Positions 35,501 through 46,328 of a stretch of DNA of 64,000 nucleotides are shown here, piece by piece. The stretch's first letter is position 1, and each line of letters opens with the position of its first letter. Location of the stretch: assembly GCA_004431415.1 (NCBI GenBank), contig QPMI01000173.1:1-64000 (forward strand), in the 5' to 3' direction. The position numbers and the translations under genes are program-made. The stretch is from Cyanophora paradoxa (lineage: Eukaryota > Glaucocystophyceae > Cyanophorales > Cyanophoraceae). The notes under the pieces were generated by a model. That model did no database searches, had not been told where the DNA came from, and saw only the letters and a program-made list of their open reading frames with translations.

Positions 35501-38500
35501 CGCGCGCGCACCGGCTCCGCCTTGCACTTCTTGTCGAAGAGACCGACCAGCGCCTGCGCGAATCACAGCGTCAACGCCTCGCGGCCACGCGACAAAGACA
35601 GGACAAGAGGGAGACAAGAAAAGAAGGGGGCGGACACGCATGGCGCGGCTGCGCTCGCCGCTGAAGGCGGACGCGTTGGACTGGGAGGCGGCCGCGCTCG
35701 AGCCCTCCGCCCCCGACGCCGATGTGAACGCCTCAATCCCGGAGTCTGGCGCGGCGGCCGCCGCCAGGCGAAGCACAGTCAGAGTTGCGCCAGAGCGCGA
35801 GCTGACGTTCAGTCCTAGCGCGGCCGTTCCGGCAGCGGGGCCGAGCCGAACACAATATATGATTTCGATGCGGAGGGTGTGGACGGACCGGGGTCTTCGC
35901 CAAGGGCGACGTGTGCATCTAGGCCGAGGCCTAGGCTTGAGCACACGATTTCGGCGTAGATTGCCAGCGACGGCTCCAGCCCGAAAAGCGCCTCCACCAC
36001 TGCACCGCCCCGCGTCAGTCCCCGTCGCAGCGGATGCTAGCGGACAACACGCTAGCTTGGAAGCTTAAGCCAGGTCATGCATATGGTCAATAGACGGTGC
36101 TTCGGATTTGTGGGATGGGGGCGCGGGGGCGGGGCGGGGCGGGGCGGGGGGGCTCGCCGGCGCGGAGGACCTCCCTGTGGAAGCGCGCGTCGAGCTCCCG
36201 CGCCCGCTCCGAGCTCTGCCCCCCCCCGCCGCCCTCAGGGTCTCTTGCGGCGAGAGGCTCCCACGCAAGTTGCAGCTTCCTAACGAGCGCTGCGGGCGGG
36301 AGCGGGGGCCGGGGCGGGGCGGGGCGGACCTGGCCGTCGATGGAGGCGGCGCGGCGCCGGCGGACGGTGGAGAGGAGGTCGCCCCCGGGGGCCCCCGGCA
36401 CGCCCAGCCGCCGCGCCGCCCTGCCACCCAAGGGGGGAGTTTCGAGGAGGAGGAAGGGGCGTTTGGGAGGAAGGCGCATGCGCACCAGCGGCGCGGCGGC
36501 TTGAGACGCGAGGCGAGGCCGGCAGCGCCGGCGCCGGCCCCCGACGCGGGGCTCACCTCCTCCTCCTTGGGGGGCGGGGAGCCCCCCGGGGCGCCCTCGG
36601 GCGCGGTGGCCTCCCGGTCCGACGCGCTGCCGTAGACCTGCGCGCGCTCCCCTCAGCTCCACGCTCCCCCGAGCTCGCTCCGGGCGCCGGGGAGCGAGCC
36701 TTCGCGGAGAGGCGGGCGAGGGCGGGGCGCAGGGCGAGGGCGTCGGCGACGGCGCCGCGGAAGGCGGCGAAGGGGACGCCGTCATCGGGGTCGCTCTCCG
36801 GCAGCTCCGGCGGCCCGCTCCGCGCGCTCGCCACGAGGACCTGCCGCGCAGCCCAGGCCGAAACGCTTCAGGTGGGCGCCCGCAGAAGTAAGGCTCTGGA
36901 GTCGGCTCCACTCGACGTTGGACAGAGGTGGAACTAGAGGTGGGACTAGAGCTGGAGCTGGAGCTGGAGGGGAGGGGAGGGGAGGGAGAGGGGGTGCGCG
37001 GGCAGCGGCAGCGGCTCGCCCGACGGCGTCGCACCTTGACGCCGGCGACGGTGGGGAGCCAGGCGGCGACGAGGTTCGCGAGGGCCGACTTGCCCACCCC
37101 GGGGCCCCCCTCGACGAGCAGCAGGCGCCGGCCCGGGCCCTCTCCGGGCTCGCCGTGGCCGCGCAGGGGCGCCGGGGGGGCGCTGGGCGGGAGGAGTGGG
37201 CGGAGGCGCTCGCAGGAGAGCACGAAGTCCTCCAGCGCAAGCAGCTCCGAGTGGCGCCCGACGAAGCCCTCCGCCTGCCGCCCCCGATGAGGGCTCGAGG
37301 GGATGAGGTGCAGAGCGGGCGGGGGCACCGCGGAGAGGGGGCTCCACGTGAGCGAGTTCCGGCCCGGGGCGCCCCGCTTCCGCACGCTCGAGGAGCGCGA
37401 AAAGGTCGACCCGACGCTGTCGCTGCGGCGCCGGCACCGGCGCCGGCCGCGGGTGAGGCGACAGCGCGATGCGTCCAGGGGATCGTTCAGCGCAGAGGGC
37501 ACAGCGTTCTGTTTACACGAGAGATGATCTAAGAGCTTTTTCCGGCTTTGTGTAGTTTGAGCTCCGTAAGAGGTGGGGGTGTGGGGGGCGGATACCTTGG
37601 GAGGCGCGAGCTCTGCTGCGAGGAGTTGCCCCGCATGGAGCCGCCGGCGGCGCCGCTGGCGAGCCACGCGGGGTCCATCCCAGCCGCGAACCCGCCGCCC
37701 CGGCCCGACTCGTCCCCGCGGGGAGTCAAGTTGGCATTCCTGCGCGGAGCCGAGTCCCGAGGCGCTCCAGTCAATTCGCAAGCGGTTCCACGAGTCGCAG
37801 AGGGTGGAAGCTCGCGCACCGGCCGCGATCTCGGAACCTGAAGCTGCGCCCGCGGTTCAGGGAGGAGATGCCAAGGCCGCTGGCGAGGCTGAAGGAGAGG
37901 GTGGGGAGGGCGAGGGCCTGCGCAGAGGCGTCAGAAGAAGCCCGCGAGCTGGAGGAAGGAGCGCGCCTGCTCCAGGGCCGCCTCGGGGAGCTGGCAGCGC
38001 ATCGGGGGCGTCCCCGGCTGCGAGCCGCCCTTGGCCGACCGCTCGACTCCCGACCCGCTGCGGGGCGTCGGCCGCCGACGTCAGATTCCGTGCAGAGCCG
38101 AAGCTTAAGAGGTGCGGCGCACCTCTGTGGCGGGTTGTCGTCGTCGGAGGAGGCCGGTGGCCAGTTCGCGAAGCTCGGGTACGAGTTGTTCAGGCGCATG
38201 TTCGCGCCGGCGAGCCGGGGCGACCCGCGCTCCCGCTCGGGCATCGCCAGCCGCTGCAGCGGGCTCCCCGGGGCGCGGGGCAGCAGCACCGGGCTCCCGT
38301 TCGACATCGAGACGGCCGTGCTCGCGCTCGCGAGGCTCTCGGGGACGCTGCCGAGGCCGCTGCCGAGGCCGCTGCCCGGGCCGCTGCCGCCGCCGAGGGC
38401 GTCGACGGGGAAGTGGCCGGGGACCTGCGGGCGGATGCTGGGGGAGAGGCTGGAGGGCCGCTGGCGCGCCGAGCTGCCGAGCGCCATGTCCGACGACGGC

Positions 38501-41500
38501 CGCAGGAACGTGATCGGCTGGAACTGCGGCTGCGCGACACCGCCAGCGACAGCCGACTCCTCCAGAGTCCTCCCCGGCGCCGGCGGCGTGTCGCGCCGCG
38601 CCGCGTCCGAGGGCGACGCCGGCCGGCCGTCGCCCCGCGCCATGTGCAGCTGCAGGTCCACGATCTCGGACACGGGCGACTGCGGCCGAGCCGCGGGGGC
38701 CCTCCCCTCGCCAGCGACCCGGTCTTCCCGGTCTTCCCCGGGCGCTCCGCCCGTGCCGATGCTTGCCAGCAGCCGCGTGGTGAGCGACGCCCGCGGCGCG
38801 TACCCCTCCACCCTGAACGCCTCGATGCCCTCCTCCTTGCCCTTCACCGCCACCGTCCCTGCCCGCCCCAGCGGCGTCGGCGCGGCTCGCGTGTGCGGGG
38901 GGGCGCGGGGGCCGCCTGGGGGCGGACCCAGCGGGGTGACGAGGAAGGGCTCGGGCTGCGGGAGCGCCGCCACCGTCGCCCGGTCCACGACGATGCCGCG
39001 CCCCAGGCCCATCAGCCGGCTCGCCATGTTGATCTGCAGCCCCGGCCCCCGGCCCGCCCGCTCAGTGCCCTGCGGCACGGGGCGCGGGGCGCGGGGCGCG
39101 GGGCGCGGGGCGGACCGGGTCACCCAGCACAGTGTAGTCCGCCCGCGCCGCGTTGCCGATCTGGCGGCGCGTGAGCCGAGGCGAGTCGCCAGCCGCACGC
39201 GCCGGGGCGCCCCGCCCGCACCAGCCCGCAGTACACCCGCCCCGACGTGATGCCGATCGCGACGGCGCCGGTGCCGATACGCGCGAGCGCGGTCCGGATG
39301 CGAATGGCGGCGGCAACAGCGCGCTCGCCGTCGTCGGTGTGCGCTTGGCTCACGCCCCACGTCGCGAACGCCTGCGGGAGCGTCGTCGGCGGCAAGTGGG
39401 GCGGCGGGGCGAGGGGAGGCCGGGGCGGGGCGGACGGTGGCGCCCTTGTCGTCGACGAGGAACTGGCGGAAGGAGCCCTCGGTGTCGGCGACGGCCGACT
39501 GCACCTCGCGGATGCACGCGTCGAGCACGCCGAAGGGGTCGGAGGCGGGGGGCGTCGACGGGGCGTCCGAGTCGGGCGGGGGGAGGAAGCCGGCGAGGGA
39601 GACGGAGGCGAGGATGGAGCGGACGCGCCCCGCGCCCCCAGAGACCGCCACCGCGCGCGCCACGTCGAAGGGGAGGGGCACCTGCACGAAGGCGGCCGAG
39701 ATCGTCCGCAGCTCGCTCCAGAACCTGGCCACGGGAGAACTCTGTTAGAACGAAACGTGTTCGGTCTATCGTATCGCTGTGCGTGGAACGCACGTGGACA
39801 TCGGGTTTCCCTGGAGGAGCCTGAGGACTTCTTCGGGTACGTACGGCCCGAGCCGCTCCGCTTCCCGTGGGTCGACCACGCCCAGGGGCGCCCCCGGCGG
39901 CCACACGCCGCCAAACCCCTCGATCCGACGCGCGGCCCCGCGCTCTGTTTCCGAGCGCAGAAAACCGGCGGACGAGAGCTGCCGGGGCGTTAAGATTCGG
40001 TTTGCGGTGCGTCGGAGGGGCAGCAGAGGCTGCAAGACCGCGGCTCACCTCGCCGAGCGAGATGACGTGGAAGTGCTTGTCGTCGCCAGCCTTGGTCGGG
40101 TTCGCTGCGGGGATCGGCTGCACGGTGGCATCAGAACAAAATGCGTTTCAAAATGATGTCGCGATTGCTATCATAGTATGCACCCGCCGCACGGATATCC
40201 TCAGAAAGGCGCTGACGTGCACGGCGACCTGGCCGCTCTTGGAGAGGCCGATGCCGTCGGAGACCTGCGGGGGCGGCGGGCTGAGGGGCGGCGGGCGGGG
40301 CGGGGGCGGCCGGGGCGGGCCTGCTTGACGGGGAGGCCGAGGAGGACCATCTCGCGGCGCGAGGGGAGCCCCGCGTGCAGCTCCAGCACCGTCCCCATCC
40401 CCAGCGCGCAGTGCAGCCTGCCCGGCCTCAGCGCTCGGCCGCCGCGCGGGGGCGCCGGGGCGCACGAGAAGTGGACGCTGTTGGAGACGGCCTTGAGGAG
40501 GCGCGCGGCGCACTCGAGGGCCGCCGACGCCGCCTCGTCGGCCCGCGCGCTCGAGCCCCCCGCGTACGGCTTCATCAGCGTGATCGCGTCGCCCTGCCGG
40601 TTGGCGTCGGGCGGGGCGGGGCGGGCCGGGGGGCGGGACCGGGGCGGCGCACGGCGAATTTGATGGCGTCCATCTCGTACTCGGCGGCGATGGCGAGCAT
40701 GTCCGCCAGCACCTCGTTCACCTTCCGCGACAGGTGGTCCGCCTGGCCCGCCCCGCCCCGCCTCGGTCGCCCCGAGCTCGAGCGCCCCGCGCGCGCGCCC
40801 CCGCCCACCGCCCCCGGCGCACCGCCCACCGCTCCCGCTCCCGCTTCATTCGCTCCTGCGCGTCGACTTTGTTCTTCTTCCGACGCGCGATCACATCCAG
40901 CTCTGCCGCCGTCAACTCGGCTGCGTTTCGTCAGCTTGGCGCGCGGGCGTGCATCCGGCAGCCGCGGCGCACCCCTCTCCTCCTCAGAGTTCGATTCGAT
41001 TTCAGCTGAAGCGGGGTCCGAGTCTTCTTCCGAGTGGACGCCCCCAACGCCCTCCGGCGCCGCCGCCGCCGGCTCCGGTAGCTGCAGTCGCAGTTCAAAC
41101 TTGTGATCAGCGCGGCCAGCCCGGAGACGGAAGGGTCGCGGCGCGCGCGGCGGTCGGACCTCGATGCTGCCCTGCTCGCTGACGCGGCGGGCGCGGAGCT
41201 GGGGCGGGGGCCCCGCGTTGGCGTCGGCGACGAGGCGCGAGGCGAGGGCGCTGAAGCCCGACAGGTCCGCCACCAGCAGCACTGCGCCCCGCCCCGCCCG
41301 CGCCCCAGTCGGCCCCGGCACGCGCCCCGCCCGCCGCCCCGCCCGCCGCCGCGGCCGCCCCGCTCGCACCGGCCTCGTACGTGCGGAAGGAGCACTGCTG
41401 CGGGTCGACCTCGAGCTCGCTCGCCTCCGCCTCGCCGGCCGACGGCGGCGCGCGCCCCGCGTCGATGCGCAGCGCCTGCCGAAGCGCCTGCGGCACGAAG

Positions 41501-41535
41501 GCCGCCAGCGGCGGTGGAGCCCCCTGCCCAAGCAT
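29595..41535 (-). CDS. ADCY10-like soluble adenylyl cyclase, copy A
   Basis: ADCY10-type proteins make cAMP from ATP in response to bicarbonate/calcium, in cytosol and cilia. Reading leftward from ATG 41535: the N-terminal FVPQALRQAL segment; cyclase domain 1 with LLVADLSGFSAL (metal Asp, about 41280) and GDAITLMKPY (about 40590); LGMGTVLELHAG; then VPEEVLRLLQGNP (about 39850). Cyclase domain 2 has SFRQFLVDDKGATV (about 39480), IGITSGRVYCGLV (about 39250), ADYTVLGDPV (about 39130) and NMASRLMGLGRGIVV (about 39030). The ATPase module has GFVGRHSELLALEDF and Walker A GGPGVGKS (about 37110). A helical TPR-like C-terminal half (LHGATRDILYARL, GVSATALAAHFNSAGVKERA) holds ten-residue SVRxG repeats (31719-31883), ending at TGA 29595-29597. 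The domain order is that of ADCY10. The gene has many short introns and not all exon borders are resolved. Cyclase specificity (ATP versus GTP) is inferred. Confidence 0.87.
31719..31883 (-). repeat. Tandem 30-bp coding repeats (SVRxG decapeptides), copy A
   Basis: About five to six units of 30 bp in frame encode peptides of the form FGSVRGGxx / FxSVRxGNx within the C-terminal half of copy A. The unit CCGCACGCTCCCGAA (plus-strand view) recurs with small changes. Conserved positions are Phe, Ser, Val, Arg and Gly. The paralogue has a shorter, more diverged set at about 53620-53740. Confidence 0.75.
34523..34670. repeat. Three-copy repeat with long G runs, in an intron of cyclase copy A
   Basis: The unit GCGTGAACGGCCGAGGC followed by a G-rich run occurs three times, at about 34525, 34570 and 34610. 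The last G run is more than 20 bases. On the coding (minus) strand these are C runs inside a probable intron. The array is absent at the same place in copy B, so it expanded after the copies separated or was lost in B. Confidence 0.7.
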
Positions 41536-42413
41536 CGCCTGGCGCGCGCCGCCAGCGCTTGTGCGGGCCTGAAGCTGCTACCTTCGCTGCTCGGCCGCGA
41601 GCGCTCGTTTCGGACAACGGGACACGCGCCGCCTCATCATCGTGGCAAGCTGAAGAGCCGCGACGCCCCGATCTCGTGCGGCGCTGCTGCGGGGGCTCAA
41701 AGAGTCTTTCCCTTCTGCTCACTTGGCGTACCGCGCAGAGCGCGTACTAGCTGCTGCCGATCGGTGATTCGAAGATCTAGAGGAGGATGACGACACGCCT
41801 CCTTGTGCCAGCTCGCTCGCGCGCGCGCGGCGTCGCGCCCGAACAGCAGCTGCGCGCTTCGATGCAGCTGGCAACCCGCGCCTTCGATGTTGGTCGATGT
41901 CCCGCGGCCGACTGTAATGCGCAGAGGCCGGGAATCGAAACAAGTGCCACGGTGGGCTTCAAGCGGCTGATATTGCGCAAACCGCTCTGCAGCTAAAATC
42001 ACCTTGGCGAGGGCCGGGCCGGGCGCCCCGCGCTGCTCGCTGCTGCCGCAGTGCCGCTGTGTTGCGCTGTTGCACTGCGACAAGTTACTAAGCAAAGCGG
42101 GGTATCGCGCATAAGTTGATAAAGCTGCCTGGGTCGACGACTCGACGACGTCGACGAGTCGACGACTCGACGTACGTACGGCACTGGCAGGGTTGACGCC
42201 GCCGGGCGCCGGCGCCGGCTCCGGCACTGAGCAGTGAGCACTGCACTCATCATGGCATGCTCATCTATCGCGATCGCCGAGTCGGTTGCACATGTTCATG
42301 AGCCTGCAGGCGAGCTTTTGGAGCCCCTTTGAATCTACGCGCCTCTTCAAAGATGCCGAGGGTACACAGATCTCAGTTTGAGAGGGGTACAGCCTCATCG
42401 AGCCGGCGGCCTG
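41536..42413. other. Intergenic region between divergent cyclase A and TTI2-like gene
   Basis: Upstream region of both flanking genes, so promoters for both should be here. It is less GC-rich than coding DNA. A short repetitive stretch of CGACGACTCGACGACG-type units lies at about 42133-42175, ending in CGTACGTACG. I see no gene; the open frames lack motifs. Confidence 0.5.
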
Positions 42414-43080
42414 ATGGAGGCCGCGCTCGAGGAGCTCGAGGCGCTGCGGCTGCCTGCGGGGCTTGCCGACCTCTACGCGAACGCCGCCTACGCCGGTGCG
42501 CACCGCTCGACCCCGCGCGGCCTTGGACGCGACACGAGCGCGAGCGCAGACCCGCCGGAGGAGCCGAAGCAGGTATCGGAGTTCCGCGAAGCAGCCGAGC
42601 GGCGCTGGGCGGCATGCGGCGCCGCCGCGCGGGGCCTCGAGCGCGTCTCCGCCGAGCACGAGGCGAGCGGGCGCCGGATTCCCGCCCGCCTCGCCTGAAC
42701 GCCGCGCAGCGCTTCGTCTCGGCGGTGCTCGTCCGCTGGGGCGCGTATGGCCCGGAGACGGCGTGGTGGTCCAGCGCCGAGTGTAGGCGCCTCGCCGGCG
42801 GTGCGGGGGCGCCCCGAGCGAGCAGCACGCGAGGCGCTCACTTACGCTCGCTCGCTTACTCGTTGACGCGGCAGAGGCCGTCGCGGAGGCGATGCGCGCA
42901 TGCGGCGCGGCGAGCGCCGCGGACCTGGTCGGGCCGCGCCTGGCGCCGCTGCTGCAGTCCCTCGTGGAGGACATGAAGCGCTGGCGCCAGCAGCCCGACG
43001 CCGCCCGCGCCGCTCTTTCCCTCATCGTCGCCTCAAAGGTCCGCTCCCGGTCGGATTCGCACACCCCCTCCCTTCGAAAT

Positions 43081-43111
<31 letters not shown>

Positions 43112-44865
43112 TTCGCCCCCAATTGGCGCCCCAGTTCCCGCACGTCGGCCCCGCCATTGACGTCGAGCTGCCCATGTGCCTCAACGTCCTCGACGACTAC
43201 CGCGTACCCCCAGCCCCCGCCCTCTTCTGTGAAACCCTCCCCTCCGGATTCGAACCCGTGGCAGGTGGAGAGCAAGACGGCCGCTGTGCTTGCCCTCCAC
43301 CACGTCGTGAGGGAGAGCACCCCCTCGCAGCTCCGCTGGCACGGAGACCTCATCCTCCACGCACGCTTACCCCGCCCATCCGTGCCCGCCCCACGCCGAC
43401 GGTATCCCCCTCTCGCCCGCAGACCCTGGAGGGCCTCCTCACGTACACGGATGCCCCCCTCGTCGCCGCGGCTGTACCCTGCCTCCTCGACGCCCTTGCG
43501 GCGATCATGCCCCTACCCCCTCCCCCTGCGCCCCCCTCCCCCGCCTCCCCCTCCAGCCCCCAATCACCCTCCTCTCCCTCGGACCCCGTCGGCCGCCTGG
43601 TCACCCGCCCCCGGGCGCGTGCCCCCGGGCGCGCCGCCGTGGCGCCGCTCTTCGCGCCCTCCGTGGAGAGGCACTTCGCAATCCTCGAGCGCCTCCTCGA
43701 CGAGGCGCGCCCCCGCCTGCTCCCTCCCGCGCGCACCCCTCCCCCTTAGCTCACCCTCCCTACTCCCCTCGAAGGTCTGGCGCCCCTCCTCGTGCGTGCC
43801 CCCTAATGCGATACACCCCGGTACCCCTTTTCGACGGCCCCCGCAGTGTGCAGAACAAGGTCGTGCACATTCGGTGCGCCTTCCGCCGGGCCCCGGCCTG
43901 CGGCACGCCTTGTCGGCGCCGACCTCTCCGTCAGGGGCGTGCAGCGCATGGTCTCCGACCTGGGGACCCGCACCGCCTGGCACCTCAAGGCGCCCCCCCG
44001 CCCCCCCCTCCCCGCCCCCCGCGTTGCGTGTACGCGCGAGGGGCGGCTAAGCGGGGGCCAGAGGGCGGCGGAGGTGGCGGGCGACGCGCTGGGCTCGGCC
44101 TACGAGGCGACGCTCCTCGCGGCCTCGGCCGACCTCGTCCGCGCCCTCGCCGACGCCTGCCCCTCCCGGTCCCCCCCGCACCCCTCCCCTCTCTCTCCTT
44201 CTCTTCTGACGCCCGCCAGCATCGCCGGCCACCTCCGCGACATCGTTCGCGGCCTCGCCAAGGCCTACGCCGCCTCGTCCGCCCCGCGTACCCCTCCCCC
44301 TGAACATTAATTCCAGCACCCACGCCTGCGCCCCAGGGACGAGTCGGACGAAGCATCTCGCGGCGCCTGCCGCGCCCTCTGTAAACACCTCTTACGGCGC
44401 TCCGGTTCCGCGTTCCGGGTACGCGGTTTGCGCTTTTTCGCGGGTGCCGCCTCAACTCACACCAATGCTGTCGAACCCTAGGAGCTCCACGAGCAGCTAG
44501 CGGACGTACCCCAGGTTCGCCTGCCCCTGACCGCGTTCGAAGTCTTGCTCGACCTCATCTTCGTCTTCGACGGGGCCTGAATGGATTAGCTGCGGGGCCT
44601 CTTCGACGGGGTACCCCCCTACGACTCGGAGGAAGGACGGGCGCTGGTGGAGGAGGGTGAGGGGGCGGGGGCAGGGGACGCCCTCACGGAAGCCTTCCCC
44701 TGGCTGCGCCCCTGGAGCCCGGTGAGCGGCCCGGGGGCCATCTCGCGGCGCCGAGCGCTGACGGGGGCGCAGAGGGCCGGCGAGGGGCAGCTCGCGAGCC
44801 TCGAGGCCTGCCCCGACTGCGCCCGCCGGGACGCCCGCCTCTGGCGATCCTTCTGCACCCGCTAG
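42414..44865 (+). CDS. HEAT-repeat protein resembling TELO2-interacting protein 2 (TTI2)
   Basis: TTI2, with TELO2 and TTI1, forms the TTT co-chaperone that matures PIKK kinases such as TOR, ATM and ATR. Seen here: an N-terminal helical segment (EAALEELEALRLPAGLADLY, start 42414) and RFVSAVLVRWGAYGPETAWW (about 42712-42780). The HEAT-like run follows: PRLAPLLQSLVEDMKRW (about 42935-42985), FPHVGPAIDVELPMCLNVLD (about 43135-43195), KTAAVLALHHVVRESTPSQL (about 43274-43335), LEGLLTYTDAPLVAAAVPCL (about 43425-43485) and SVERHFAILERLLDEARP (about 43660-43715). The FPHVG..LDDYR..KxxxLxxLHHV order recalls TTI2. C-terminal exons include LFDGVPPYDSEEGRALVEEG, with a canonical intron near 44720-44772 before the final CPDCARRDARLWRSFCTR and TAG at 44863-44865. 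Naming is from memory of the family and is less certain than the HEAT-like nature. It lies in the loop of the inverted duplication. Confidence 0.55.
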
Positions 44866-46328
44866 CTGCGCCCCACTTCCCAAGTCAACGCCTTCCCCCA
44901 GGCTTCGTCGTGTTGCTGGGGGACAGCGCTCTCGCCAGGCTTCGTCGGGAGTTTCTCCTGGGGCCGGGGCCGGGCGCGAGCACCTCGCGATCGGGCTGCG
45001 GCTGGCGGGGCCGGGCGGGGGCGGGCGGGGCCTGCAGGCGGCCCGCCTCAGCGCCGCCTCGGACGCCCCCTTAAAGCTTCGCCCTCTGGCGGTCCTCCGC
45101 CGGTCCCCGCCCCGCCCCGCCCCGCCCCGCCCCGGACCGCTGCATATGGATGCAGCTCGAGGGCTATAGCTAGCTATATATATAGCTCGAGCTCCGATTA
45201 TCGAATTTCCGTCGATACATGTGTCGCCAGTGCTCCGATCGCGAGGCTCCCTGCACGGCCCTCAGCGCTAGCTGCAGGTGTGAACCGTCTGATCTATATC
45301 GCTCAAGCTTGAGAAAAGCTTAAGGACCGGTCGGCGATAACGTCAACGTATACGGCCCCGTCGGCCCTGTGACGGCCGCGGATGGATCCGGAGCTCGATC
45401 GCGATCGGCTCAAGGCGGGCAACGTTTTTTAACCGCGGCGCCGGCCGATATCCCCAGGGCCGCGCCGCGGGCCCGCTTACGTAGGGGCTCCCGCCCAAGA
45501 CGCGCTCCACTGAGCCAGGTGCACGTACAGCGCGCGCGCGCAAGTGCTCGAGATCTAGAGAGTCGATCTGCTGATCAGGGTGGGAGGCTCATCGATCGAG
45601 CTCGAGTGCGCCCCCGCGTTTGCTTTGATTTGGATCTCGCGATCTTTCGAAATTCGATTTCGATCTGACCCCTTTTTCGCAGCCTCCTGTGCATGTGCAT
45701 GCGCCCGGAGCATGCTCTACCCCGGACGCTCTTTCGAATTCATTCGAAGTTGCGAGGGGGAAGACGTCGACCGGGGGTGCTGTGCAACTCGAAAGGGCGG
45801 CTGCAGCCTCTGGACAGATGCGCGCGCATGCCGCCTTAGCCGTAGATCGGCGTCACGCGCGCTGCAGCTGTAATATCGATCGGCCGCCGCCGCTCAAGCT
45901 CTCAAGTGCACGTGCGTGCAACTTAAAGCCTTGAAGTTAGCACAGCCTAGTAGGAGCGAGCTCGAGGCCTAGGAGCGAGCTCGAGGCCAGCGCGGAGTGC
46001 GGTTTCGCCTTTCCGGATCAGTTCGGGAGTGCAGCAGCGCGTCCCAGCGGAGCTCGATGATCATGATTTTGAAGTGCAACAGCGCATCGCAGCTGGAGCG
46101 GAGCTCGCGGCCGCGGGAGCACGTGTAGGTCAAGTTGGAGTTGAACCTTAGCTGCAGCGTCGCGCTTTGTGAGCCATCGATAAAAGGGGGCCGGAGCTGA
46201 TCAAGCGCGAGAAGCGGTCATGCATATGGTGCATATGTCGACCAGCGCGCCTCCCGATAGCAATCTCGCGCCAGCGTAGGGCAGTTCAGGCCCAAACAGG
46301 CGCTGGCAGTGCTAGTGCGCGCCAGGCG
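44866..46328. other. Intergenic region, palindrome-rich
   Basis: The first 280 bases are very GC-rich, with a CCCCG pentamer tandem (about 45107-45135). Then the DNA changes to short palindromes: GCTATAGCTAGCTATATATA and AGCTCGAGCTC near 45160-45192, GATCGCGATC near 45396-45405. A direct repeat of AGGAGCGAGCTCGAGGCC occurs at about 45951-45968 and 45970-45987. No gene is supported. The last 100 bases form the promoter side of cyclase copy B; similarity to the other arm begins there. Confidence 0.5.

Larger units (their letters stand above)
29595..41590 (-). repeat. Left arm of large inverted duplication
   Basis: The whole cyclase gene here has a head-to-head counterpart at about 46280-56090. 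Similarity starts just upstream of the ATG (GGCGCTGGC.. before GCGCGCCAGGCG) and ends near the stop codon. It extends through introns. The 69-nt intron at 39725-39793 differs from its partner at 48006-48074 by one base. Other introns and some exons, such as those at 35400-36000, cannot be aligned by eye. Confidence 0.9.

Noticed and set aside
37771-39732. Very long uninterrupted minus-strand frame of 653 codons
   Set aside because: Only parts of it are true exons of cyclase copy A; it also reads through introns with GT..CTNAC..AG borders. The length results from high GC content, which makes stop codons rare.
41103-41750. Plus-strand open frame overlapping the start of cyclase copy A
   Set aside because: It is antisense to the first cyclase exons; the minus-strand reading gives conserved cyclase motifs while this one gives Arg/Pro-rich sequence.
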